Shown here piece after piece: positions 26,064 through 35,360 of a stretch of 64,000 nucleotides of DNA (positions are counted from its first letter, which is position 1; every line of letters begins with the position of its first letter). The DNA is from HGM12587 sp964561705 (GTDB lineage Bacteria > Bacillota > Clostridia > Lachnospirales > Lachnospiraceae), in contig CAZLQJ010000001.1 of the NCBI GenBank assembly GCA_964561705.1, positions 49,654 through 113,653 on the forward strand, in the 5' to 3' direction. The translations under genes were made by a program, and so were the position numbers. Below the pieces are notes generated by a model, which was not told where the DNA came from, did not search any database, and worked only from the letters and a program-made list of their open reading frames with translations.

Positions 26064-28034
26064 TTAACGTTCTACATTCATTGTTCTTGACTCGATCATC
26101 ATTGTATTTCCCAAAGCAGCCCTCTGTACTGCTGCTTTTTCTGATCCGTTCTTTAATCCTCCGATCACATCTCCTTCCTTATGATAACTTCCATCTAAAG
26201 CCTTTAATGGACGATGATTTCCAATCATTGGTAAGACAAATCTTCCCTTTAGGATCAAAACTCCATTTAAATTTTCTGCATCATAAATTCTGAAACGTGT
26301 ACCTTTGTTCAGCAATAACTCTTTTTCATCATATCGCTTGATATTTTTTTGGGTATTTGCAATCACAGAAGTAAGATACAAGCCTTTCATTCCCTTCGGT
26401 ATAATTCCTTTTATAACTACCGCCCTATCATTCGATATTGGTTTTTTCCCGCCTTCTATATTGACCGAAAATTTACTTGCTACCTGATTTGACAAACTCG
26501 TACTCATATAGCCTCGCTCAGTAATATCAATTTCTTTACTCTTTAATGCCTTCGCAAGTCCTTCAAACCCCTCACTTTCTTTTATATGGGCCTTTTGAAA
26601 CAGCATTTTTTTAAATTCTTCACTTTGTATTCCTCGATAAACGACCGTATCCTCTTCCATACGTGTTTCTTTACCTGTGTGAAAAGCCTCTTGGATCAGC
26701 TTATCATTTTGTAATACATGGGGATCTATCTCTCTCTGTTCGGCATCTTTCGCAGGAATAGCTTCCGGATCTATCGCTCTTAAATTGCTGTTTAAACCCA
26801 TGTAGCCTGTTTGCGTATAATCTAGTAAGGCATCCTCAATCTGATTCCATCCATCTTCCTCTCTCCACCTTGCAGCACGCATGTTTTCCCGTTGCACCGA
26901 CAGCTTCATGTCCTGTGGATTATCAATCAACTGCAATGACTTCTTTCGAAAATCCTCCTGTTCCTTACTGATTTTTGGCGATGCCATTCTCCAATTTTGA
27001 CCGCCTTTCCGATGTTCTCCGATCTTTGCCATCGTAAACCTTCCTCTCAGCACAATCGTATTTGGTTTCTGCCCCGTCATTGACGGCTCCTCATACACAT
27101 CCGAAACCCTAAAACAACTATTTTTGTTTAAAAGCAGTTCATATTCTGTAAAAGAAAATTCTCCCTTTTTTTTCTCAATCAAAGGTGTAATATACAGGGA
27201 TTTCATACCCGCAGGCACAATTCCCTCAATTAAAACCCCCGGCTCCTCTCCTTGTTGGGCAAATGCAATTGCTGCAGTTCTTTTTAAGGAGGTACTCATG
27301 TATGCATTATCGGAAAATTCTAAATTTTTACTTTTTAAAGCCTTCGACAATTCTTCTGTACTTGCACCTGCCGGCAGTCCAACCTTTTGAAACAAACTGT
27401 TTCGAAACACTGTTCCATTTATTCCACGATAAACAACCGTACTATTTTCTGTACGATTATGCTCACCGGAGTTGAAGCCTTCCTCCATCAAACGATCCAT
27501 TTCCTTTACCCGGCTCTTAATATGATGCTTCGTATATCGATCTTTTAGATTTTTATAAAAAGTCGGGCCATTTTGAGTCATATCTCCTTTTTCCAACGCC
27601 TCCACCTTCGGTGCCGTTCGATACCTCAACGAATTATTTAAGACCTTATAATACCTGTTTCTTGTATAATCACTGAAAGCTCTTGCTTGTTTTTTTCGTC
27701 TTCGATGCTCCCTCAGCCATTTGCCAATCGTTCGCTCCTTCTGCTTATCAATCTTATTGGTCAGCATTTCTTGCGCGGCCTCTCCTGCGCTATCCATCTG
27801 AATAATTCTGTCCCAGTTAATAAAATTGTTATATCTATTCTTTAACTCCTGGTTTCCACCAACCGTCCAATTTTCCGCAGCACTCCCCTGCTTTTTTCCG
27901 GGTGTCGTCCATTGTCCTTGTTCCGCTGAAAGCATTTGCCCTTCATTGCTCATACGTTCCACTGAAGTCATTTCTCTTTCAACGTTCATACGTTCCACCG
28001 GGAACATTTCTCTTTCTACATTTATACCGCCCAT
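26064..28034 (-). CDS. Candidate CIS-delivered toxin with two ADP-ribosyltransferase domains
   Basis: 656 residues with two full ART modules of the R-S-E (ExE) class. Module 1 (about 120-335): helix 'DYTRNRYYKVLNNSLRY', catalytic Arg203 in VYRG, STS at 247-249 in YMSTSL, and E297-Y-E299. Module 2 (about 400-605): 'DYTQTGYMGLNSNLR', Arg467 in VYRG, STS at 511-513, and E570-K-E572. ExE motifs suggest arginine as acceptor, as in Vip2, iota and C2 actin-modifying toxins. All key residues are present in both modules. Residues 5-28 are two near-identical 12-residue repeats (NVEREM..VERM), a possible loading signal. No signal peptide. It lies directly after the second AAA+ gene. I infer an effector loaded into the tube. 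ATG 28034 has GGAG upstream. Confidence 0.88.
   Translation of the reverse strand: MGGINVEREMFPVERMNVEREMTSVERMSNEGQMLSAEQGQWTTPGKKQGSAAENWTVGGNQELKNRYNNFINWDRIIQMDSAGEAAQEMLTNKIDKQKERTIGKWLREHRRRKKQARAFSDYTRNRYYKVLNNSLRYRTAPKVEALEKGDMTQNGPTFYKNLKDRYTKHHIKSRVKEMDRLMEEGFNSGEHNRTENSTVVYRGINGTVFRNSLFQKVGLPAGASTEELSKALKSKNLEFSDNAYMSTSLKRTAAIAFAQQGEEPGVLIEGIVPAGMKSLYITPLIEKKKGEFSFTEYELLLNKNSCFRVSDVYEEPSMTGQKPNTIVLRGRFTMAKIGEHRKGGQNWRMASPKISKEQEDFRKKSLQLIDNPQDMKLSVQRENMRAARWREEDGWNQIEDALLDYTQTGYMGLNSNLRAIDPEAIPAKDAEQREIDPHVLQNDKLIQEAFHTGKETRMEEDTVVYRGIQSEEFKKMLFQKAHIKESEGFEGLAKALKSKEIDITERGYMSTSLSNQVASKFSVNIEGGKKPISNDRAVVIKGIIPKGMKGLYLTSVIANTQKNIKRYDEKELLLNKGTRFRIYDAENLNGVLILKGRFVLPMIGNHRPLKALDGSYHKEGDVIGGLKNGSEKAAVQRAALGNTMMIESRTMNVER
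27951..28022 (-). repeat. 36-bp direct repeat at the toxin N-terminus
   Basis: Two adjacent 36-bp copies (27987-28022 and 27951-27986) encode NVEREMFPVERM and NVEREMTSVERM; a third, diverged copy may follow (27915-27950). The motif MNVER recurs as the last residues of the protein. Confidence 0.75.
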
Positions 28035-28054
28035 ATCTATCTCCTCTCTGATTT

Positions 28055-29836
28055 TTATAACAACATATAATATTGTCCCAATTGTTCCCTGCTCATTGTT
28101 TTACCGCTTTTCGAATATTCATTGCGGATCCCGGCGATCACCTGCCGCATTCCTACCCGGGTTTCATCTGCTGCTGCCAAAAAAGCGGCATGCAGGGCTG
28201 CATTTTTAATATTGCTTCCTGACAGTTCGAAGGAAGAGGCCAAAAATTCATAATCCAGTTCTTCCTGCACCGGAGTTTCCTTCGGAAATACCTGTTTCCA
28301 CATTTGCAGACGCTGCGGCTCTTCCGGAAACGGAAAATCAATCATAAATTTCATTCTTCGCTTAAACGCCTCATCAAAATTCTGCAGAAAATTCGTTGCC
28401 AATACGGTAATTCCTTCATATTCTTCCATTTCCTGCAGCAAAAAAGCTGCTTCCATATTGCTGTATTTATCGTTAGAATCCCGGATCTCTGTGCGCTTTG
28501 AAAAAAGTACATCCGCTTCATCAAAAAACAAAATGACCTGGCTTTTTTTTGCCTGCTCAAAAATTTCTTCCAGATTCTTCTCCGTTTCTCCAACATATTT
28601 ACTGACAATTGCCGGCAATTCTACCCGATAAAGATCCAGACACAATTCCGATGCCATCACTTGCGCCGCCATGGTTTTTCCCGTCCCCGGAGGGCCTGCA
28701 AACACCACTGAAATTCCTTTTCCATAGGCAATCTTCTGATGAAATCCCCAATTTTCATACACCCGTTTTTGATTTGCAGCCTGATTGCAGGCGTCTCTAA
28801 GTTTCTGTTTTTGATATGGCGGAAGGATCAGTTCTTCCCACTGATAACTTGCCGGAATCTTGATCGCACGTTTTCCCATACCTCCTCCCAGAATTTTATA
28901 ACAACCTTTTTGCAGGTCGGTTCGCCGGATCTGTTCTCTCCCTTCCGCTCTCACAGCGGCAGAAGCCTGAAAAACGGCTTCCCTAATCTGTCCTGGTGTA
29001 AAGAGGAACTTATTTGCCCATTCCTCCGGCTGTAAATGACAGGCACGAACCTTCTCAAAGGAAGCCTTCCAAAGCCTGCAGCTTTCCTGATAGTCCGGCA
29101 TAGGAAGTTCCAGTTCGAATCTGAAAAATGCCTCCTCATATTCGTTCGGTTGTAAGGATTCTTCTCCTATGGTAAAAATCACCCCCGCTTCACTCCCTAA
29201 TCGTGATAGGATCTTTTCTCTGCGAAGGGATGGCGTAAACCAGGTTTCCCGAAGATTACTAATCAGGATCCATGCGCCATAAATACGGCATTCTCTCAGC
29301 AAAATCTCTAACAGGTTATTTTCCTCTTCTGCAAGCATCTGTGCATCAATGACCAACAGTGAGCGTTTCTTTTTTCTGCATAATTCCTTGATCCTGCTAC
29401 GTTTCCCAATCCCCCGTTTCCCATATAAATGAAACCAGACCGGTTTTTGCGCAGAAACATCCTCTAAAAAACGTTCCATCGCAATCGCCGGTCCGGTTCC
29501 AATCAATTCATTTGTATCTTCTAACGGATCTATCCGTTCCCATAACAAATCATAGGGTGCATATCCTTGAATATTTCCCTCTAAAAAAAAAGACATTCGT
29601 TCATCCAAAACCAAATGTCTGCTGCCTGTATTTTCACAGCATCGAAAAAACCAGCGCATCAAAACCCGATCTGCTCCAAAATAATGCCCATACACGCCGT
29701 CTTTTCCATATGCTTTCCATAATTCTTCCGGTGTCTTGCCCGGTGTCTTCCATACATTTTCTACACAATAAATCTCAAACGCATCTAAATCAAATACCTT
29801 TGCCAAATATTCCATTGGTTCAAACGCTCTGCCCAT
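28055..29836 (-). CDS. CIS-associated tandem AAA+ ATPase, second copy
   Basis: 593 residues with two AAA-type regions. D1 (about 110-310) has a P-loop-like 'YGKRGIGKRS' but no clear Walker B. D2 (about 340-590) is canonical: Walker A GPPGTGKT at 381-388, Walker B 'VILFFDEAD' at 434-442, sensor 1 'VLATN', and Arg finger region FKRRMKF near 491-497. AAA+ ATPases of this type (Afp15/Pvc15) are needed for CIS assembly or disassembly. It shares the whole layout with the ATPase at 33179 but has a shorter N-terminal domain. It sits immediately before the ART toxin gene (20-base gap), which suggests a dedicated role in loading that cargo. Confidence 0.88.
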   Translation of the reverse strand: MGRAFEPMEYLAKVFDLDAFEIYCVENVWKTPGKTPEELWKAYGKDGVYGHYFGADRVLMRWFFRCCENTGSRHLVLDERMSFFLEGNIQGYAPYDLLWERIDPLEDTNELIGTGPAIAMERFLEDVSAQKPVWFHLYGKRGIGKRSRIKELCRKKKRSLLVIDAQMLAEEENNLLEILLRECRIYGAWILISNLRETWFTPSLRREKILSRLGSEAGVIFTIGEESLQPNEYEEAFFRFELELPMPDYQESCRLWKASFEKVRACHLQPEEWANKFLFTPGQIREAVFQASAAVRAEGREQIRRTDLQKGCYKILGGGMGKRAIKIPASYQWEELILPPYQKQKLRDACNQAANQKRVYENWGFHQKIAYGKGISVVFAGPPGTGKTMAAQVMASELCLDLYRVELPAIVSKYVGETEKNLEEIFEQAKKSQVILFFDEADVLFSKRTEIRDSNDKYSNMEAAFLLQEMEEYEGITVLATNFLQNFDEAFKRRMKFMIDFPFPEEPQRLQMWKQVFPKETPVQEELDYEFLASSFELSGSNIKNAALHAAFLAAADETRVGMRQVIAGIRNEYSKSGKTMSREQLGQYYMLL

Positions 29837-29916
29837 CTTGCGATCACCATCCTTTTATCCTATGGCTTTTTTTCAATTATGGCAGACGTTTATAACCAAC
29901 TTACTATACAATTCTC

Positions 29917-31866
29917 TTATTTTTTCTGATTTTTCATTCCTTCTTCATATGCCTGCAAAACTTCACTGCCAAACTCTAATCCAAGCTCATCTAAGAAAAG
30001 CTTTTTGGCAGATTCAAAAACTTTTTTCATCTGGGTGCGTTCTCCCAAAGATCCATAGGCGCGAAGCAAGCCTGCAACCGCCTCCTCTGAATAGCGATCT
30101 GCATCCATATAGGATCGCCACAAAAGAACGGCACCTTCATAGTCCTTTTCCTTCTCTGCATAGCCTGCCAGTAAACGACATGCCTTTCCATAAGCACGTT
30201 CGAAATAGGTTCGACGAATACTGCACCATACGCCATCGACTTCTTCCAAGTAAGTTCCCCAAAAATTTTCAATCTCTTCGCGACATTCCAAAAGTTCCCC
30301 AATCTTTCCCTGATCGGCCAAACTACAGATCTGTTTTTTTTCTTGAAGATCACATTCAATCAAGGACATATCCAGGGAATATTGCCGGTTCTGATACTGG
30401 ATCACACCCTCAAGCTGCGGACATTCACTTAATTCCTTCCGTATGCTGTAAATCATATTGTGGAGCATTGCAACCGCATTTCCAGGCATGTCTTCCGGCC
30501 ATAGCTGTTCCAAAAGTACCCTTCGTTCTACAGCTTTACCTTCCAGATCAACCAGATAGGCAAACAATTCCATCGCTTTTTTGGTTCTCCAGGAAATTTC
30601 CTTTCCTGTGGACAAAATCCGCACCCGGAATTTTCCAAAACAGGAAACTGACAGATATTTTTCTCCTGTACTTTTTTCAACTTCCGTCTCAAGAAAAACT
30701 TCTTTTTTCTCTTCATCGCAAATAATCGCTAAAATATCCTCTTTTTCTGACAATACAGCATATCTTTTGGCCATGACCAGATTTTGCCGCTTCATATAAT
30801 ATTCTGCAAGTTTTCCATAAACTTCTTTTTCTATGTTTTCTCCTGCCTGACCCATTAAAAAACTCCGAAAAATAGAATGATAACGATAGGTTCTTGTTTC
30901 ATCACCGATATGTAAAATAAACATATTTTCCTGCTGGAGATATTTCAAAATTCCACCCGCATTGGTAATGCCACAGATTTCATTACAAAGATCCGGTTTT
31001 AATTCCTCTGAAAATGACGTTCTTAACAGGAAATTTTGTATATCATAAGGCAGTCTTTTAAATAATTCATAGGCAATGTAATTCTGTGCCATGGATTCCT
31101 GACAGATTCCTTCCCAATCAATCTTCGAAACCTGATTTCCCAGCTGTCTGATATACAGAGCCGCAAACATTACACCGGCCGGCCATCCCTCCATATTCTT
31201 CCAGATGACCTCCGTATAGGTATCTGCCTCCTTCTTTGAAAGAACCCTTTGCAAAACAGCGTGAACTTCCTGTTCTTTAAAACATATTTTTTGCGAATTT
31301 AACACGATTCCTTGTCTTCGCATCACGTATTTCGTCACAAAATCCGGCACAGTGCTTTTTGTTGCAATCATTAATACAAACTGATTGCTTGTATGCTCCA
31401 AAAGTTCTTCCAACAGCATAAAAATATCAGGATTGCTGATTACTTGAAAATCATCAAGCACAAAGCAAAGTTGCTTTCCTTCCATTTCTGCCAGATATCC
31501 ATTTAATTCCATGATAAGATCACGAAACATCATAAAGATTTCTGATCTATCTGTCATTTCATAGCCATTCATATCAAAAGAAAAATCACCCAAAGACTTT
31601 TTCAGAGAAAAGAGCAGATATTGGATAAAAGTTTCGACATCATTATCCATCCCATCCAAATGATACCATGCGCAAATGAATCCTGAACGTTTCACATACT
31701 GAGACATCAAAACTGTTTTTCCATAACCAATGGTTGCATGAAGTACCACCAGCTTTGCCTTTTCATTCTGTAATTCCTGAAGAAGTTCTTCCCGTTTCTG
31801 ATAATCTCTCTGCTCATCCGGTATCTGAACTTTCGCTTCCAAAAATCTCAAGTCATTGCTTCTCAT
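29917..31866 (-). CDS. STAND-ATPase / BTAD transcriptional regulator
   Basis: 649 residues. N-terminal STAND NTPase of the MalT kind: Walker A ATIGYGKT at 44-51, Walker B 'LCFVLDDF' near 133-140, then a helical region to about 400. The C-terminal part has an OmpR-like winged helix ('ISWRTKKAMELFAYLVDLEG', 'RRVLLEQLWPED') and a bacterial transcriptional activator domain with TPR-like helices (about 500-640). Such SARP/LAL hybrids are ATP-driven activators. It lies between the two AAA+ genes and is a strong candidate for the locus activator. It is separated from the LuxR gene by a terminator, so it must have its own promoter; only a weak extended -10 (TTGGTAAAAT) is seen. Confidence 0.85.
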   Translation of the reverse strand: MRSNDLRFLEAKVQIPDEQRDYQKREELLQELQNEKAKLVVLHATIGYGKTVLMSQYVKRSGFICAWYHLDGMDNDVETFIQYLLFSLKKSLGDFSFDMNGYEMTDRSEIFMMFRDLIMELNGYLAEMEGKQLCFVLDDFQVISNPDIFMLLEELLEHTSNQFVLMIATKSTVPDFVTKYVMRRQGIVLNSQKICFKEQEVHAVLQRVLSKKEADTYTEVIWKNMEGWPAGVMFAALYIRQLGNQVSKIDWEGICQESMAQNYIAYELFKRLPYDIQNFLLRTSFSEELKPDLCNEICGITNAGGILKYLQQENMFILHIGDETRTYRYHSIFRSFLMGQAGENIEKEVYGKLAEYYMKRQNLVMAKRYAVLSEKEDILAIICDEEKKEVFLETEVEKSTGEKYLSVSCFGKFRVRILSTGKEISWRTKKAMELFAYLVDLEGKAVERRVLLEQLWPEDMPGNAVAMLHNMIYSIRKELSECPQLEGVIQYQNRQYSLDMSLIECDLQEKKQICSLADQGKIGELLECREEIENFWGTYLEEVDGVWCSIRRTYFERAYGKACRLLAGYAEKEKDYEGAVLLWRSYMDADRYSEEAVAGLLRAYGSLGERTQMKKVFESAKKLFLDELGLEFGSEVLQAYEEGMKNQKK

Positions 31867-31975
31867 TACGGATCATCTCACTTTCATTTTCCGAACCTTA
31901 TTCTTTGGGTAGAAGAATTATTTTTTATTATTTTACCAAAAATTTTTTTCATTTTACATGCCCGTTTGATAACAA

Positions 31976-32018
31976 AAAAGTGCCTGTTTCATATCTTATT
32001 CATGAAACAGACACTTTT
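31976..32018 (-). terminator. Rho-independent terminator after the LuxR-type regulator
   Basis: 17-bp arms with one mismatch (31976-31992 and 32002-32018) around a 9-base loop, followed on the minus strand by CTTTTTTG. It ends the regulator transcript 16 bases after its stop. The remaining bases to the BTAD start (31867-31975) are AT-rich. Confidence 0.88.
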
Positions 32019-32033
32019 ATTCCCATTTTCAAG

Positions 32034-33089
32034 TTACTGATTGACAAAATCTTTCAGTTTCTCCCGTTTATCAATATTGAGTTTTTCAAATATTCCTGAA
32101 ATATAATGTTTGACCGTATTTTGTGACATCCCCAAATGCTCTGCGATTTCCTGATTTGTCCAGTTTCTGCACGCCAGCATCGCAATAGAAAATTCCAACG
32201 GTGTCAAAAGATCCGTCACATTTTTCTGCATCTGCGGATTATGGATCTTCATCCATCCCCTGCTGAATGCCAAAACTCCATCAACCAGTTTTTTATAATT
32301 TTCCGGCTCCCGTTTTCTTACATAGGCTTCTAAAACGCCTTGCAAAAGTCCATGGTATTCGATAAACGGCTCCAAAAATTTATCTTTTCTTGCCATTTCC
32401 CAGCCTTCTGCTACTGATTTTGCGGCACCCTCCTGATCTTTTAGATTAATCTGACACATCCCTGCAACACAGTATATATAAATCATCGAAATTGGATAAA
32501 TCCTATCAGACATCATCATGGCTGACTGCACCAGTCCCCATGCCTTGGCATATTCTCCTTTGAGATACATTCCATGGGCTGCCAAAGTTATGGCAAACAT
32601 TCTCTGTCCAACCGGGAGATAAGAGACATACTCCTCCAAAGAAGGGATATCTTTTTCCGGCGTAATATGTAAAAAGATACTCGTTACATTCATTGCAAAG
32701 ACGCAGGAAGCTTTTACTTCCACAGATGCTTCCTCTGCAAATGCCTTTTTTAAACACTCGTAAACATCATTCCTCGCACTTTGCGCCTTATATGCATCTC
32801 CTAACGTAAGATTTGCAAATGTATAGAGCATATCAGCGGACAAACGAAGCATGATGTCATCATTGTCTAAATAATTCTTTACAATTTCGGCACATTCTTC
32901 CGCCTGTGCCGAAAAGAAATACTTTTCTGCCTGTGCGATCTGTGCTAATTGTGGATCTTTGATTTTCTTTATGGTGTTTTCTGCATTCCCAGGTTCAAAA
33001 GCCATTCCCATCAGCGGCAGAACTGTCCTTTTTTCCAGAAACTCTGAACTCATCATTGGTACTCCCTTTACTACAGTTTTGGATGCCAT
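32034..33089 (-). CDS. LuxR-family regulator with TPR-like sensor region
   Basis: 351 residues. The first 280 are helical repeats like the TPR region of MalT/LAL regulators, with no ATPase domain. The last 60 are a LuxR/GerE helix-turn-helix: 'LTPLEFSIAMLACRNWTNQE' with 'IAEHLGMSQNTVKHYISGIF'. It looks like the C-terminal half of a LAL regulator standing alone, while the neighbouring BTAD protein carries the ATPase half. Its own promoter region has an extended -10 motif shared with the kinase gene. Likely controls the injection-system genes. Confidence 0.88.
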   Translation of the reverse strand: MASKTVVKGVPMMSSEFLEKRTVLPLMGMAFEPGNAENTIKKIKDPQLAQIAQAEKYFFSAQAEECAEIVKNYLDNDDIMLRLSADMLYTFANLTLGDAYKAQSARNDVYECLKKAFAEEASVEVKASCVFAMNVTSIFLHITPEKDIPSLEEYVSYLPVGQRMFAITLAAHGMYLKGEYAKAWGLVQSAMMMSDRIYPISMIYIYCVAGMCQINLKDQEGAAKSVAEGWEMARKDKFLEPFIEYHGLLQGVLEAYVRKREPENYKKLVDGVLAFSRGWMKIHNPQMQKNVTDLLTPLEFSIAMLACRNWTNQEIAEHLGMSQNTVKHYISGIFEKLNIDKREKLKDFVNQ

Positions 33090-33104
33090 TGAAACTGCAT
33101 CTGT

Positions 33105-33122
33105 TACTTTCTAGTATACCAA
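33105..33122 (-). promoter_or_regulatory. Extended -10 promoter motif of the LuxR-type regulator
   Basis: TGGTATACT (TGnTATACT) within the longer motif TTGGTATACTAGAAAGTA, 16 bases before the regulator ATG; no good -35. The same 18-base motif, with two differences, precedes the kinase-like gene at 37503-37520. Confidence 0.5.
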
Positions 33123-33178
33123 ATTTTTATAAAAATGGAAGAACCCTACTCAATGTTTTTTCTCTTGAAGTTCCGTGA

Positions 33179-35326
33179 TCACACACTCAGATATCCAAAA
33201 TGACTGTCTGTCAAAATCTTTCCATACTTCGCAAAATTTAATTTCACTGCTTCTACCAAATCACAATTTTTCATTCCTCTTCCCTCGGAAGCTGCCAGAT
33301 ATGCCGCATTGGTTAGAATTTCCTTAATACTGCTTCCGGATAATTCAAATTGCTCTGCAAAAAACTCAAAATCCAGTTCTTCGTCACATTCTGCCTCTGC
33401 CGGTAAGGTCGAACGCCATAATTTCAGCCGCACCTCGGTCTCCGGAAATGCAATATGTATGATAAACTTGATCCTTCGCTTAAACGCATCATCAATATTA
33501 TTCAGATAATTGGTTGCTAAAATTGCAATTCCTTCATAGTCCTCCAGTTTCTGAAGTAAATGTGCTGTTTCTGCATTTGCATTTCGATCATTGGAATCTT
33601 TTGCCTCAGAACGTTTCGCAAACAGGGAATCTGCCTCATCAAAAAACAGGATTGCATTGATATCTTTGGCTTTCTCAAACAGGCTGCTGATATTTTTCTG
33701 CGTTTCCCCAATATATTTGCTGACCATCTGGGAAATATCGATCCTGTACAGATCCAATCCCAATTCATTTGCCATCACCTGCGCTGCCATAGTCTTTCCC
33801 GTTCCCGGCGGTCCGTAAAACAGAACCGATAATCCTCTTCCATACGGTGTCTTTTTATGAAAGCCCCACTGTTCCCCCACGATCTTCCGGTAACGCATTT
33901 GATCACATACCATACGCATTTGACGTTTTTGTTCCGTTCCAAGAATCAGATCATCCCATACAAAACGACTGTTGATCAACGTGGCGAAAGCACCCAACTG
34001 ATCCTTTTGATTTTGCTTCACAGCCTGCCCGATCAGTTCCTGACCAATCCATTCCTGCCCGTTTATATCCGCCAAAAGCTTTGCCGTATCTAATACATTC
34101 AAAATTCCTTTCGGTGTCAGGATATACTTGCTTCCGTTCTGTTCCAGATCAACTGTTTCCTCCAAAGGATAGAAATCACTCCAGCTTTTCCACAGCTGTA
34201 CACGCTCTCCTGCACTTAGTGCGGGCAGTTCCATCGCTATGGTACGTCCACTAAAATCTTCCGCATGAGCTTCCTTTTCTTCTGATAATACAAAAAAATA
34301 TGGGAACTTTTCTCCTATCCAAGAAAGGATCTTTTCTCGGTAATCTGTCCTTCTCTCCGGCATTTCCTTCGCATATACATCCAGATCCGTCCCTGTTAAA
34401 ACAATATATGCCCGACAAAGAATCGCCTCTGTGAATAAAAGTTCCAAATACCGCCGAATGGTATCATCTTTTTCATACATCAGCTTTGAGATATCAAAAA
34501 ATAACAATGTACTTTCTAATTCTTCCGCCAGATGCTTCATTAAAAAATGCTTCCCGATCCCCTTTTTACCATAAATGTGAATCATGCATCCTCGGTCAGA
34601 CTCCGCTTGTATTTCGATCAAAAGCCGATTTATCAAATTTTTCAATTGATCCAGGGCATCCTGCCGAATGATCATCGGCTGCAATTCCTCATAAGGTGTA
34701 AACAATTCTCCGTAACCCTTCACAGGTTCAGACAACTGATTTTGCATGCCATACAAAAACGCTCTGACACACACCTTTAATCTGCAGGCAGTTCCCAGTG
34801 CACTGCTCTCTTCTCCGTTGGTATCGATCAGAAAATGAAGATTTCCACTTCCTGATAAAAACAGATCACTATCTTCTTCTTTTCCGATCAATTCTGCCAA
34901 TGAGACACATAACCCCTTTGTTGGCTCCGGAATATCCACATGATCCTGCAAATATCCATATATTTTTTCATACTTGCGGTTAAATATCGGTGCAGTACAG
35001 AGAAGCAGTGCAAGGCATTCCAGCTTAGACAGATCAAACATCACACATAAATAATTAAAATATAACGCCTCTCCCCAGTCTGACTCCATCTCCCTGATTT
35101 CTTCCTCCAGTTCCACAAACAGGCCCTGTATCTCTTCTTCCAATTCCATCTCCTCATATATCAGATCAAAGGCTCTTTCTACCTCCTTCTCCGTGATCAC
35201 CAGCCCCCGCATAGGCAGATTTTCCCCGTCTTTTTCCTTTTTTAACCAAAAGGCCGTATACAAAAGTTTATCCAGAAAATCTAATAATTTCATTAGATAA
35301 TCATTATTTAATGCCTGTATATCCAT
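33179..35326 (-). CDS. CIS-associated tandem AAA+ ATPase, first copy (Afp15-like)
   Basis: 715 residues. An N-terminal helical domain (1-200) is followed by a degenerate AAA region with P-loop 'YGKKGIGKH' near 252-260 and a canonical AAA+ domain with GPPGTGKT at 505-512, 'AILFFDEAD' near 558-566, 'ILATN' and an Arg finger FKRR. The family is the ATPase of eCIS clusters. The ATG at 35326 has AAGGAG at a spacing of about 5; the in-frame GTG at 35347 has no site. It follows the kinase-like effector gene after 34 bases, so the two form a pair. The C-terminal halves of the two ATPases are closely similar, including 'ISVVFAGPPGTGKTMAAQVM' in one and the matching block in the other. Confidence 0.9.
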   Translation of the reverse strand: MDIQALNNDYLMKLLDFLDKLLYTAFWLKKEKDGENLPMRGLVITEKEVERAFDLIYEEMELEEEIQGLFVELEEEIREMESDWGEALYFNYLCVMFDLSKLECLALLLCTAPIFNRKYEKIYGYLQDHVDIPEPTKGLCVSLAELIGKEEDSDLFLSGSGNLHFLIDTNGEESSALGTACRLKVCVRAFLYGMQNQLSEPVKGYGELFTPYEELQPMIIRQDALDQLKNLINRLLIEIQAESDRGCMIHIYGKKGIGKHFLMKHLAEELESTLLFFDISKLMYEKDDTIRRYLELLFTEAILCRAYIVLTGTDLDVYAKEMPERRTDYREKILSWIGEKFPYFFVLSEEKEAHAEDFSGRTIAMELPALSAGERVQLWKSWSDFYPLEETVDLEQNGSKYILTPKGILNVLDTAKLLADINGQEWIGQELIGQAVKQNQKDQLGAFATLINSRFVWDDLILGTEQKRQMRMVCDQMRYRKIVGEQWGFHKKTPYGRGLSVLFYGPPGTGKTMAAQVMANELGLDLYRIDISQMVSKYIGETQKNISSLFEKAKDINAILFFDEADSLFAKRSEAKDSNDRNANAETAHLLQKLEDYEGIAILATNYLNNIDDAFKRRIKFIIHIAFPETEVRLKLWRSTLPAEAECDEELDFEFFAEQFELSGSSIKEILTNAAYLAASEGRGMKNCDLVEAVKLNFAKYGKILTDSHFGYLSV

Positions 35327-35360
35327 GATATGTTCTCCTTGCTGCACTTCTCTGCAGTTC

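Noticed and set aside
29838..30725. Long plus-strand open frame (295 codons) opposite the BTAD gene
   Set aside because: Composition is that of an antisense frame (Ser, His, Pro, Phe), no ribosome site, overlaps a clear regulator.
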